Below the pieces are notes generated by a model. The model was not told the origin of the DNA, did no database searches, and was given only the letters and a program-made list of their open reading frames with translations. A program made the translations under genes and the position numbers. Positions 56,001 through 64,000 of a stretch of DNA of 64,000 nt are shown here, one piece after another. Within the stretch, counting starts at the first letter, position 1, and each line of letters opens with the position of its first letter. This stretch comes from Bathymodiolus brooksi (lineage: Eukaryota > Mollusca > Bivalvia > Mytilida > Modiolidae), in assembly GCA_963680875.1 (NCBI GenBank), contig OY804576.1, positions 75,893,668-75,957,667 of the forward strand. Reading direction: 5' to 3'.

Positions 56001-59000
56001 ACCACCAAGTTACAGTATTGAACTGGAAGAAAGTCTTCGGTCTGAACTTTTTACGAACTACACAGTGCAACAACGACCAGATCAAAAAGTTCGTGTGTCC
56101 GTTAGTTTCACCATATTAACAATTAATGAATTAGTAAGTATTATTTATCCCCGTACAATAAATAGTTTTGTACATACAAGTCCATGTTAGATGATAGGTC
56201 TCCATATTATATTGTTATTAGGGAGGAAGGGCTCACACTTTTTGTGTACGGGCCGTGGTGGTTATGATCGTATGGTAGTTGGATTTACAACTACCTGTGT
56301 AATCAGTGGCTATCAACACGAAAGTTGTGAGTTCGAATCCCGTTCATGGCGAGGTGTACTCGATAAAACATTATCTGATAAAGTTTGTCTGTGACTTGCG
56401 ACAGGTCGGTGGTTTTCTCCGGGTCCTCCGGTTTCCTCCACCAATAAAACTGACCACCACGATATAGCTGAAATATTGTTGAAAGTGGCGTTAAACACCA
56501 TCAAACAAGCAAACAAACAATACTAGTCCATGTTAGATGATAGGTCTCCACATACAGCTCCTTGTTATTTTCTTATTAGGGGTTCGCACTTTTTGTGTAC
56601 TTGCTATCTAAATGTAAATTAAATTGTTTTAGTCTTGGATATCAACGACCAAAATATGATAAAGAACAATAACTTTTGTGTAAATATTTCTGATCTATGG
56701 AGCTTCTTTATTCCTTTACTTATGCGTCCTGTTTACTATCTGTCGACGTGTGGAATAAAGTTTATAATAAAATGTTATGGCCTTATCCACTGACTATCCC
56801 TTTACTAGTGACTATCAAAGCATGCATCCACAGTTTCATCCACAGTGGCATGCATGATATCATAAGTTTCACAGTGTGCTAGTGACCTAATACGATATGT
56901 GCGGCATCAGTAAATTCAATATTGTTTGGTTTGGTTTATGGTGTTTAACGCCATTTTCAACAATATATCAGTTATATTGTAGCGGTCAGTTTTCTTGGTG
57001 GGAGAAACCGGAGTACCCGGAGAAAATTACCGACCTGTCGCAAGTCCTTGACAAACTTTATCACATAGTTGTATCTAGTACACCTCGCCATGAACGGGGT
57101 TCGAATTCACAATGTTAGTGGTGATAAGAACTAATTGCACAGGTAGTTGAAAATCCAACGACTATGCATTCACGACCACGACGGCCCCAATTGGGATGGA
57201 ATGTACTGACACCGTATATTATTCTATTATTGTCTACTCCTGAGGGAACTGTTCTCCTATAGTGTTGTCTGGTGAGGTATAGTGCCTGAGCCAACGGCGA
57301 TGGTACTATATACCTCACCAGACAACACTATAGGAAAACTGTTCTCTCGAGGGAGAAGACAATAATATATTTAGTACATAACATCTCATTCCAGACATAA
57401 CAGAAAAAGACACTCAAATTCAATATAATAATAAAGCGTGTGCTTGTCGCCATCTTTGTTTACAAAAGGGACGTAGCTCTACTATTAACAGCGTCCTAAA
57501 AATACAAGAGGCTTACTGACCGGAGATTGAATATCCACGGTTCCCACGCGTTTATAATAAACCAATGATATTCATAGAAGTATGTACAACGTAAGATATA
57601 TTGAATTATTGCTTGTGCACTTTCATGACTATGGCTGAAATACTGCTCACCTGGCCATTTTTGTTAGTAGATGTGATTTATTTTTGCATATCATATGCTT
57701 TTATTACAGAATATAAAAGACCAAACTCTTTCAGTATCAGGATACATGACAGTGGTAAGTACACACTTTTGAAAATGGTTATAAAAAAATCAAACTGCAT
57801 CGGTGGTGTAGTGGTTAACGTGCTCACCTAGAGTGCGGTAGATCGTGGGTTCGAGCCCCGATCGGGTCAAACCAAAGACTACAAAATTGGTATCTGTTGC
57901 TTCTCCGCTAAGCACGCGGCATTAAGGAGAAAGAGAAAAAAGACTGGTTGGCTCTGAATCAGGATAGTGTGTCCGAGTGGGGCGACATGTCTATCCGCCG
58001 ACTGTTGTTTCAGTGAGTTTGCACTATAAAAATCCAACAAAGCGTGTTGGTCTAGTACAAAGCGGACTTTGTCATCATTTCATTGAAAATTAACTTGTTC
58101 TCGCCATGATATTTAGCTGAAAAAATGCTGAGTTAGCATTAAACAACGATTACTCAAAAAATCAATTTAACAACTTGAATCTCTCCTCTAGTTTTTCAAT
58201 TCAAAAATCATAAAGATATAGACATATATTAACACAAAAATGTTCCTTTTGAAAAACTTAAAGATTTACCTTTGAATTGACTTTTTTTGTCAAATCTGTT
58301 GATTATGAGCGTACCCGATGAAGTTCATGAACGTTATTCCAAAGTCGCGTCGTGTGCGCTAAATATATATCTAAGTTTTTAGAATACGTTAGATTTTTAA
58401 TATAATATTAGATATATATATATACAATATTAATCATCTATTATTTTTATATAAAAATATATACATATATCTTGAAAGACATTATTGACTCGAATCATCT
58501 TTAAGTATGATTTCGGCAATAACTACCAATGTATTTTACAAGTTGATAGGGTTATAGTGTTTTACGTCACTTTCAACAATATTCCAGTTATATACATGCA
58601 GTGGTGGTCAGTGTTATTGGTGGAGAAAACCGAAGAAAACCACCGACCTGTCGCAAGTCACTGACAAACTTTATCACATAATGTTGTATCGAGTACACCT
58701 CGATTGAGCGGGATTCGAACTCACAACTTCAGTGGTGATAGACACTGATTGCATAATATATTTTACAGGATTGGTCGGATAGCCGCTTGGATTGGTCAAA
58801 TACTTCAACAACTACGCAAGATTATTCCTCCATTAATTTTCTATTTGCAACATCAGAGTATCTATGGAGACCATCAATCATTATAGAAAATGCGTATGTT
58901 TATTAATATGTGTTCATTTGTAAATAATTGCAATCATTTTTAGAAAACATTGAATGAATTGGGAGACATTTGAAATGATTTCCACAGAAAATATTAGTTT

Positions 59001-62000
59001 TACACGATGTCATCTACTAGATTGGTTTGCGTAGTGGGTATTTACTCATCTTTAAAAAAAACGAAGTTTAAACAGTGATAATCGACAATTACACCAATAT
59101 CAAACAAAACGAACTACCGAACAAATACTGGAGCTTCAGGAAATTATAGAAAATATAGGCCTTAAAGGGTACCTCTATATAACAAATCACTGTCTATAAA
59201 GGGCAGCCTCATTTTTCCATTAATGAAGAGTGCGTATACTTGTAACCTGTATATAAAGGGCAACTGCTCATAAAAGGCACACTTTCAGATTCCCATCAGT
59301 GACCTTTATAAACAGGTTTAACTATAAATATATTTATTCTGATCAACATGGGCAAGATCCACAGAAACAACTAATAATTAACGTTATAAAATAAGTGGAA
59401 ATTCCGGCTTAACCCCGAAGTCAAAACTGCCCTAAACTTGTATTGGACATTCTATAGAAAATACATTTTATGTTGTTTAACGACAAAAAAAAATCGTGAA
59501 ACCAATTATCGTCCTGCCCTTAGGGTAAATTGTACATTTGATTTGCCCCACATGACCAGCCGACTCCCTTTTAGAGGAGTCATACCCCACAGCCGAGAAA
59601 CTATGTCTTATTTTTACACCACCGGGGTTCTATTGGGAATAAACCTAACAATGGATTATCACTTGATGTGAAATATTGATAACCAAAGTAAGTACAAATT
59701 TACATGATCAATTTCATTCCCGTTCAATTCAATAACAGAAAATAAAATATGGATGGAATAGCCTTGTTGCTATAGAAATTGGAGAACACCATCTTATCTA
59801 CTGTGTTATCTCTTAAACTCAAATTTATCAGACTTTTTAATTACATTATTTGAAATATTCATGCTAGCACTCGTTAAAACAATAAACATTCATTCTCCGA
59901 TTATATGTCTACGGTAAAACCTGTATTAAGAGGTCACCATTGGGACAAAGAAAAAGTGTCCTTGTAAGACAGGCGACTTCTTAAAAGAGGTTCAATTCAT
60001 TTGAAATTTTCTATGACATGACAAGAAAAGGGTGTCCTTTTAATACAGATGACTGTTTAATAGAGGTGACCACATGGGCAGGTTTGACTGTATATTAAAT
60101 TACAGATGACAGAAGATGGTATTGGTAATTAGATGTGGGTTCAAAGTTGACTATTGTTTCACTATTATGTCTTACGAATACCTTGTATACTATCTAATAT
60201 TTAAATAATGGATGAGGCCATAAAACGGCTTTCGTAAACACTTCCCGGGACTTTCCTCATTCATGACTTAGCATCGGGTTTGTAACTAGTGAAATACGAC
60301 GGGTGCCACTAGAGTTCACCCCAGAGTTTTAGTGGGGTTCATGTTACTCGATTTTAATAGTTTTATATGTATGTTTTGTAGATCGTTGTTTGTCCTTTTG
60401 TACTTTTTCTTTTGGCCATTGTGTTGTCTGTTCTTCTTTGATTTACGGATTCTGATTACCTCCCTTTGGTATCTTCAAACTCTTCTTAAATAGAACTAAT
60501 GTTATGCATATGACTTCTGTGTCACGAAGATTAAATATATTATACTTAATGTTCAAATTATAGCATTCGCTGTTCGCCCGGTTATAAGTGAGGATTGCAT
60601 TTTGCTCACATGTGGAAAGCATTTGCATGACCGCATCATTTCACTAAGAGGGGTGGATTGAGCCCATAAAATTATTGGAAACCCCGCTAACATTTGTTTT
60701 TACTGAAGTGTTTATTTCACGCCTGGAAAGTGAGGGGTCATGTATTTGTGTGCTAAGGGTATCGAGTTTGAATCTTTCTAAGATTTTAGTATTGGACTTG
60801 GAATATGTTCCAAACGTGTTGTATTTTTATAAACGTCAATCGAATCCACGTGTACAGAAGTGAGACCTAGTTTTTCCTACAAAATGAATGTCACGTATAT
60901 GAGTATTCGATGGTTAGAAAGTACAACGATTGTGTCACTTAAAAACCAAAACGGAATCAAAGTTTATATGCCATATGATTCACAGGTTGTATACGAATTA
61001 TGAGGTGAGAACCATGTTCGTGTCCAACACAAGACTATGTAAATTGATATCTGTTGCTTCTCCACAAAGCATGCAGCATTAAAGGATGCGATCAAAGACT
61101 TGTTGGTTCGGAATCATGATAATGTGTATTAGTGTAGCGACATGTCTACAATAAAATAGGAATAACCAATGCAGCTATGATATGGCTGAAAAAAATTCTT
61201 ACTTGGCGGTAAGCAGCAATAACCCTCTCACTTTACACTCTGTTTCATGAATGTATGACTCTCCTGCTATATTAAAATTACGAAACTTCATCTAGAAAGC
61301 GTTCATAGTTGATATTTCTATCCTTTATTTAGGGATCGTCGCAAAATGTGACAGTTTTTTTCAAATGAGGTTAGTTTCATTTGTCTCAGACCACCCACCC
61401 ACCCCCTCCAAATGAAAGTGTGAAAAACAGAATACCGATGTATTATAAACCAAACTCCACCTAACACTATAGGGTTTAGAACCATGTATTCTCCATATGC
61501 ATGTCATGATAATGGGTCTATCTATGAATCTTTATCCTTTCAAAATCACAGACACTTGATTTCATCTAAGTGTACATATAATTCAACAAACATACTGTAC
61601 CAATAAAAAGATATTTATAGATTAATATGGACATCTCTGTAATGTGCATTCTTATAATAAGTGCAAAGATCTGGAACACTTATTTATTATTTATGGAGCA
61701 GTGCATGCATCTTGTATATCAAGAAATCCATTTAAAGCCCTTTCTATACAAGTGAACCATAAAACGTTCCAAGAATCGAAAACATTATTTTTTTTAATTT
61801 GCAAAATAAGACCGTTGCTTTTCGTTGCGCATGATATTTAGTTGTACCGCAAACAGGATACATATACACCCATTACTTATTCAGTAGCCCGGGGTTCTAT
61901 GGTACCACGGTAGTTAATGTTTTACCAGAAATAAATAAAACGGTTATATACCCGAGTTAAAATATTATTTTTATTACTTCAGCAGATCCCTTCCTTCATA

Positions 62001-63549
62001 TCCAATGCATTATTTTTAACCAAAGTATGTTTACGAGTCTATAATCGGCAATCCGCACAACAGCGTCCATTTTATAGGTCAAGAAAAGGAGATTCCTATG
62101 GTACCGAGGTAGTTCCGAAAATCAGTCTATGGAGTGCTGTATTATAAGATTTTGACAGATGATCGTAAACCATTCTCTATCCAGAGTTGTTGTTCCCGCT
62201 ATGCTCCACTCAGCTTTGTCAACGCTCATTTGACAAGATGTTTGTAAAATTTAAAAACAGTAAAAAAAAATGTACTTAAAATTGTTTTAATTATTGTAAA
62301 TATCAATAAAGATGAAAATAAATCACTCATTTCAAATAAATTCTCTTAAGCTTAAAAATGATCCCCCCCCCCCCCCCCACACTTCTTGGAGAACTATTTT
62401 GCGGAGGTAAAAATTAAAAACGATCACAAATCATGTTTCACCTTTATTGATATTTACAATAAATAAAACAATTTTAAGTACATTTTTTTTACTGTTTCTA
62501 AATTTTACAAAAATCTTGTAAAATGAGCGTTTACAGAGATAGAGTGGAGCGTAGCGGGAACGACAACTCTGGATAGAGAATGGATCGTAAGCGTGTAGGT
62601 TGGGACTCCACTATACCAAAATAGATCTGCTACTAGGTGGCGCTGCAATTGCGCAATCGTGTGAAACGTAAATACCGTGGTATCATAGAACCCTCGGTAC
62701 CATAGGAAGGGAGTATACTAAAGAAACAGTACAATATACAGACTCGAAAGAAATTAAAACGATGTTCCATTCAATGTTGTGCCGTTTTTTAAGTGCATTT
62801 TTAAAGATTTATTGACAAATCTCAATGTGCGATTTTGTTTTTTTTCCAAACGAGAGAGCTCAAAACCACCCACCTACCAAACGAAACTAACTTCGTTTGA
62901 AAAAAACTGCGACAATGTGCGACGATCCCTTAGAACTCTTGTAATATTGCTACTTTTCATTGTTCACAGGTTCACTTTTTAGAACTAATGAATTAATTAT
63001 CATTTTAATATAGGATCGATGGTATATCGGTAATAAACGACGTGGTAGCTCCCATGAGGATAGCAGGAAATGGACGGGTGATCTGGAATCCAGCCGGCGT
63101 TTATAAAGTCAACTGTGAATCCAATACTAAATTTTACCCAATGGACACACAGAGTTGTTATATAAAGGTCAGCGGATGGGCATATACTGAGGCGGAAATA
63201 GAACTCATCTTCAACATAAACGCTGTTGATAAAAGTTATTACACTGAAAACGGAGAATGGGATTTACTGACAACTGAAGGTTATAATTCAAACTCAAATT
63301 CTAGAGATGGGCAATCGTTTTCTACCCTCTCTTTTCTCATTAAGCTACAACGACGGTTGCTGTTTCATATTGTAAATACACTGTTTCCAATAGCTCTAAT
63401 AGCTATATTGATACCCTTTGTGTTTAAACTTCCGGTGGATTCAGGAGAAAAAGTTGGATTTTCTTTGACAGTCTTGTTGTCGTATGCTGTATATCTAACT
63501 CTTATATCTGACAACATTCCAAGTACATCAGTAACCGTTTGTTTTTTAT
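53062..63549 (+). CDS. Nicotinic acetylcholine receptor-like (Cys-loop) subunit, gene 2 (3' end outside window)
   Basis: Five exons (37+158+45+125+536 nt) with the same lengths and phases as gene 1 encode 300 residues, up to the M2-M3 linker. Signal [15 protein letters not shown]. Ligand domain with DWSDSRLDW and [10 protein letters not shown]. Cys-loop with PMDTQ inside; GWAYTEAE (loop B). M1, and M2 reading [17 protein letters not shown]. As in gene 1 there is no vicinal Cys pair, and the loop-A Tyr is replaced. The M3-M4 exon must lie beyond 64000. It sits 9.9 kb downstream of gene 1 on the same strand, so the pair arose by tandem gene duplication. Expected role: subunit of a pentameric cation channel in the plasma membrane; ligand unknown. 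Confidence 0.9.
53608..53918 (+). repeat. Minisatellite, 23-bp unit, ~13 copies
   Basis: Unit GTAGATCGTGGTAAAATAGTC plus GA, every 22-23 bp with one ~10-bp insertion. The minus-strand open frames over it (repeating [10 protein letters not shown]) are spurious. GTAGATCGTGG also occurs inside the SINE head (57837-57847), so the array may have been seeded from a SINE. Confidence 0.9.
54006..54318 (+). repeat. SINE family 1, 5'-truncated
   Basis: Starts at ACCCGATCGGGGCAAACC, body GGAGAAAGAGCAAATACTGG, tail GGCGTTAAACAACAATCACT. The missing head would have faced the 23-bp array. Confidence 0.75.
54487..54647. mobile_element. Foldback MITE in intron 1 of gene 2
   Basis: GTTATTCAGCTATCAGACAG and GGTATATAAT pair with ATTATATACC and CTGTCTGATAGCTGAATAAC. 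Inner pairs include CATTCCCGGCTTA with TAAGCCGGGAATG around a GGCGCAGCC loop. Confidence 0.75.
54648..55975. other. Remaining intron 1 of gene 2
   Basis: AT-rich; no gene. A minus-strand open frame at 55121-55444 has no recognisable domain. Confidence 0.45.
55976..56133 (+). CDS. Gene 2 exon 2
   Basis: Acceptor TCTTCAG, donor GTAAGT. Encodes the rest of the signal peptide (VCCVQIQA), then [20 protein letters not shown] and [10 protein letters not shown]. Very close to gene 1 exon 2. Confidence 0.9.
56253..56503 (+). repeat. SINE family 2, full length with tRNA-like head
   Basis: GCCGTGGTGGTTATGATCGT head, GTGAGTTCGAATCCCG B box. Then GGCGAGGTGTACTCGATAAA, GGTCGGTGGTTTTCTCCGGG and GTGGCGTTAAACACCATCAA. 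Confidence 0.8.
56938..57186 (-). repeat. SINE family 2, inverted
   Basis: Tail TATGGTGTTTAACGCCATTT first, head near CACGACCACGACGGC. With the copy at 56253 it forms an inverted pair in intron 2. Confidence 0.75.
57216..57370. mobile_element. Foldback MITE in intron 2 of gene 2
   Basis: ATTATTGTCTACTCCTGAGG, ACTGTTCTCCTATAGTGTTG and TCTGGTGAGGTATA pair with TATACCTCACCAGA, CAACACTATAGGAAAACTGT and GAGAAGACAATAAT. Confidence 0.75.
57710..57754 (+). CDS. Gene 2 exon 3 (45 nt)
   Basis: Encodes [15 protein letters not shown] between TTACAG and GTAAGT. Same 45-nt exon as gene 1. Confidence 0.9.
57798..58155 (+). repeat. tRNA-derived SINE, family 1, full length
   Basis: CATCGGTGGTGTAGTGGTTA, GGGTTCGAGCCCCGATCGGG, tail GCCATGATATTTAGCTGAAA. 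In intron 3. Confidence 0.8.
58552..58757 (-). repeat. SINE family 2, inverted
   Basis: GTTTTACGTCACTTTCAACA tail through GGGATTCGAACTCACAACTT (B box reversed). It ends 11 bp before the exon 4 acceptor. Confidence 0.7.
58769..58893 (+). CDS. Gene 2 exon 4
   Basis: Acceptor TTTACAG, donor GTATGT. Encodes [20 protein letters not shown] to WRPSIIIEN plus a split Ala codon. Confidence 0.9.
58894..60239. other. Intron 4 of gene 2, 5' part
   Basis: Two segments look like eroded repeats: 59180-59320 (CTATAAAGGGCAGCC and TATAAAGGGCAACTG) and 59915-60090 (TTAAGAGGTCACCATTGGGA and TTAATAGAGGTGACCACATG). No gene. Confidence 0.45.
60240..60480 (+). repeat. Dispersed repeat (ACGACGGGTGCCACT...GGTATCTTC family)
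   Basis: GTGCCACTAGAGTTCACCCC, TTTTAGTGGGGTTCATGTTA, GTTGTTTGTCCTTTTGTACT and CCCTTTGGTATCTTCAAACT. The most complete copy of this family in the window, and a main reason for suspecting a mussel-like bivalve. Confidence 0.6.
60630..60830 (+). repeat. Dispersed ~165-bp repeat
   Basis: Diverged copy of 21085-21250: CACTAAGAGGGGTGGATTGA, GGAAAGTGAGGGGTC, GTGCTAAGGGTATCGAGTTT. Confidence 0.5.
61015..61243 (+). repeat. SINE family 1, diverged and 5'-truncated
   Basis: TTGATATCTGTTGCTTCTCC, GCATGCAGCATTAAAGGATG, GCGACATGTCTA, GCTATGATATGGCTGAAAAA. Confidence 0.55.
61332..62929. mobile_element. Harbinger-like element with nested foldbacks, in intron 4 of gene 2
   Basis: Outer ends GGGATCGTCGCAAAATGTGA and TGTGCGACGATCCC, with ~50-bp imperfect inverted repeats (TTTTTTTCAAATGAGGTTAG versus CTAACTTCGTTTGAAAAAAA). 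The flanks are TTA/TTA (61329-61331 and 62930-62932). Inside, GGGTTCTATGGTACCACGGT (61891) pairs with ACCGTGGTATCATAGAACCC (62674). Deeper, CATTCTCTATCCAGAGTTGT (62171) pairs with ACAACTCTGGATAGAGAATG (62562). The innermost arms meet around a ~17-C tract at 62364-62380. No transposase. Confidence 0.75.
63014..63549 (+). CDS. Gene 2 exon 5 (Cys-loop, M1, M2)
   Basis: Acceptor TATAG, donor GTAAGT; 536 nt as in gene 1. Encodes [20 protein letters not shown], the Cys-loop, [12 protein letters not shown]1, M2 and VTVCFL. Confidence 0.95.
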
Positions 63550-64000
63550 GTAAGTACATGTAAGACTTGATATTGAGGTATGTATTTCTATTTAAATGCA
63601 TACGAGTATGATCTATATAGCTTTTAATTAAAGGACAGGACTTGCTTCTTTTCATGTTTCCTCAGAAAGTCTACTTCATACAACCAATGAAGCAAGTCGG
63701 TTAGAAGGGAGCACAGTTTGTACCCATAGGATGCATGTTGTCCGTTTACAAACAGACCCATCAAACATAGCGAATATGTTGTCAATTAAAAACTCAAGGA
63801 TGTTTTTGCTGCCAGTTTCAGAGAATATTTGTTAGAATCATATTGTTTTTTGTTGGGTTTTTTTTTTTTACAAAGTAAGATTTGGTCCTTTCTGCAGCAA
63901 GATACTTGTACTTCCGTTGGTCGTTCCATTTTATGAAACAACGTTCATGCAATGGCTTCTGAAGAATAACGGAAAGAGCTAGTGAATTCCTTTAATTTCT
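63550..64000. other. Start of intron 5 of gene 2
   Basis: The first ~50 bp resemble one unit of the 42-bp array of gene 1 intron 5. The rest is unannotated AT-rich sequence running off the window. Confidence 0.5.

Overview
This window is non-coding-rich, AT-rich animal DNA, most probably from a bivalve mollusc. The reasons are split genes with GT-AG introns, Cys-loop receptor genes of the kind heavily expanded in bivalves, several tRNA-headed SINE families, and dispersed repeats that I recall from bivalve (particularly mussel-like) genomes. The species cannot be fixed from the sequence alone. There is no sign of bacterial organisation.

The only clearly functional protein genes are two tandem, same-strand nicotinic-acetylcholine-receptor-like (Cys-loop) subunit genes. 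Gene 1 is complete in six exons: 29255-29291, 36319-36476, 37504-37548, 38940-39064, 40195-40730 and 42740-43164, encoding 441 aa. Gene 2 has its first five exons here: 53062-53098, 55976-56133, 57710-57754, 58769-58893 and 63014-63549. Its last exon lies beyond the window. Exon lengths (37/158/45/125/536) and phases are identical in the two genes, so they are recent paralogues. Both keep the Cys-loop, the loop-B Trp and a cation-type M2 helix. Both lack the vicinal Cys pair of alpha subunits and some aromatic agonist-box residues.

Layout. 1-6770 holds a satellite-like ~332-bp dimeric repeat and a related element with hairpin termini. 6771-14106 is intergenic DNA with MITEs, foldbacks and one SINE. 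14107-24643 and 24847-34449 are two tandem copies of a ~10-kb segmental duplication. Each copy carries a signal-peptide first exon of gene 1, so gene 1 appears to have two candidate first exons about 8.3 kb apart. Comparing the copies gives natural empty sites for a foldback transposon and a hAT element, and shows copy-specific expansion of minisatellites (29-bp and 53-bp units). 34450-43164 holds a 51-bp minisatellite, SINEs and the body of gene 1. 43165-53061 holds a Harbinger-type element, a 3'-truncated LINE endonuclease fragment, a degenerate satellite and a transposon-derived (KRBA2/GIN-like) coding fragment with an in-frame TGA. 53062-64000 is gene 2, whose introns are loaded with SINEs, foldbacks and a nested Harbinger-like element.

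The most unusual feature is the duplicated receptor 5' exon with its history written in transposon insertions. I found no convincing wholly new molecular system.
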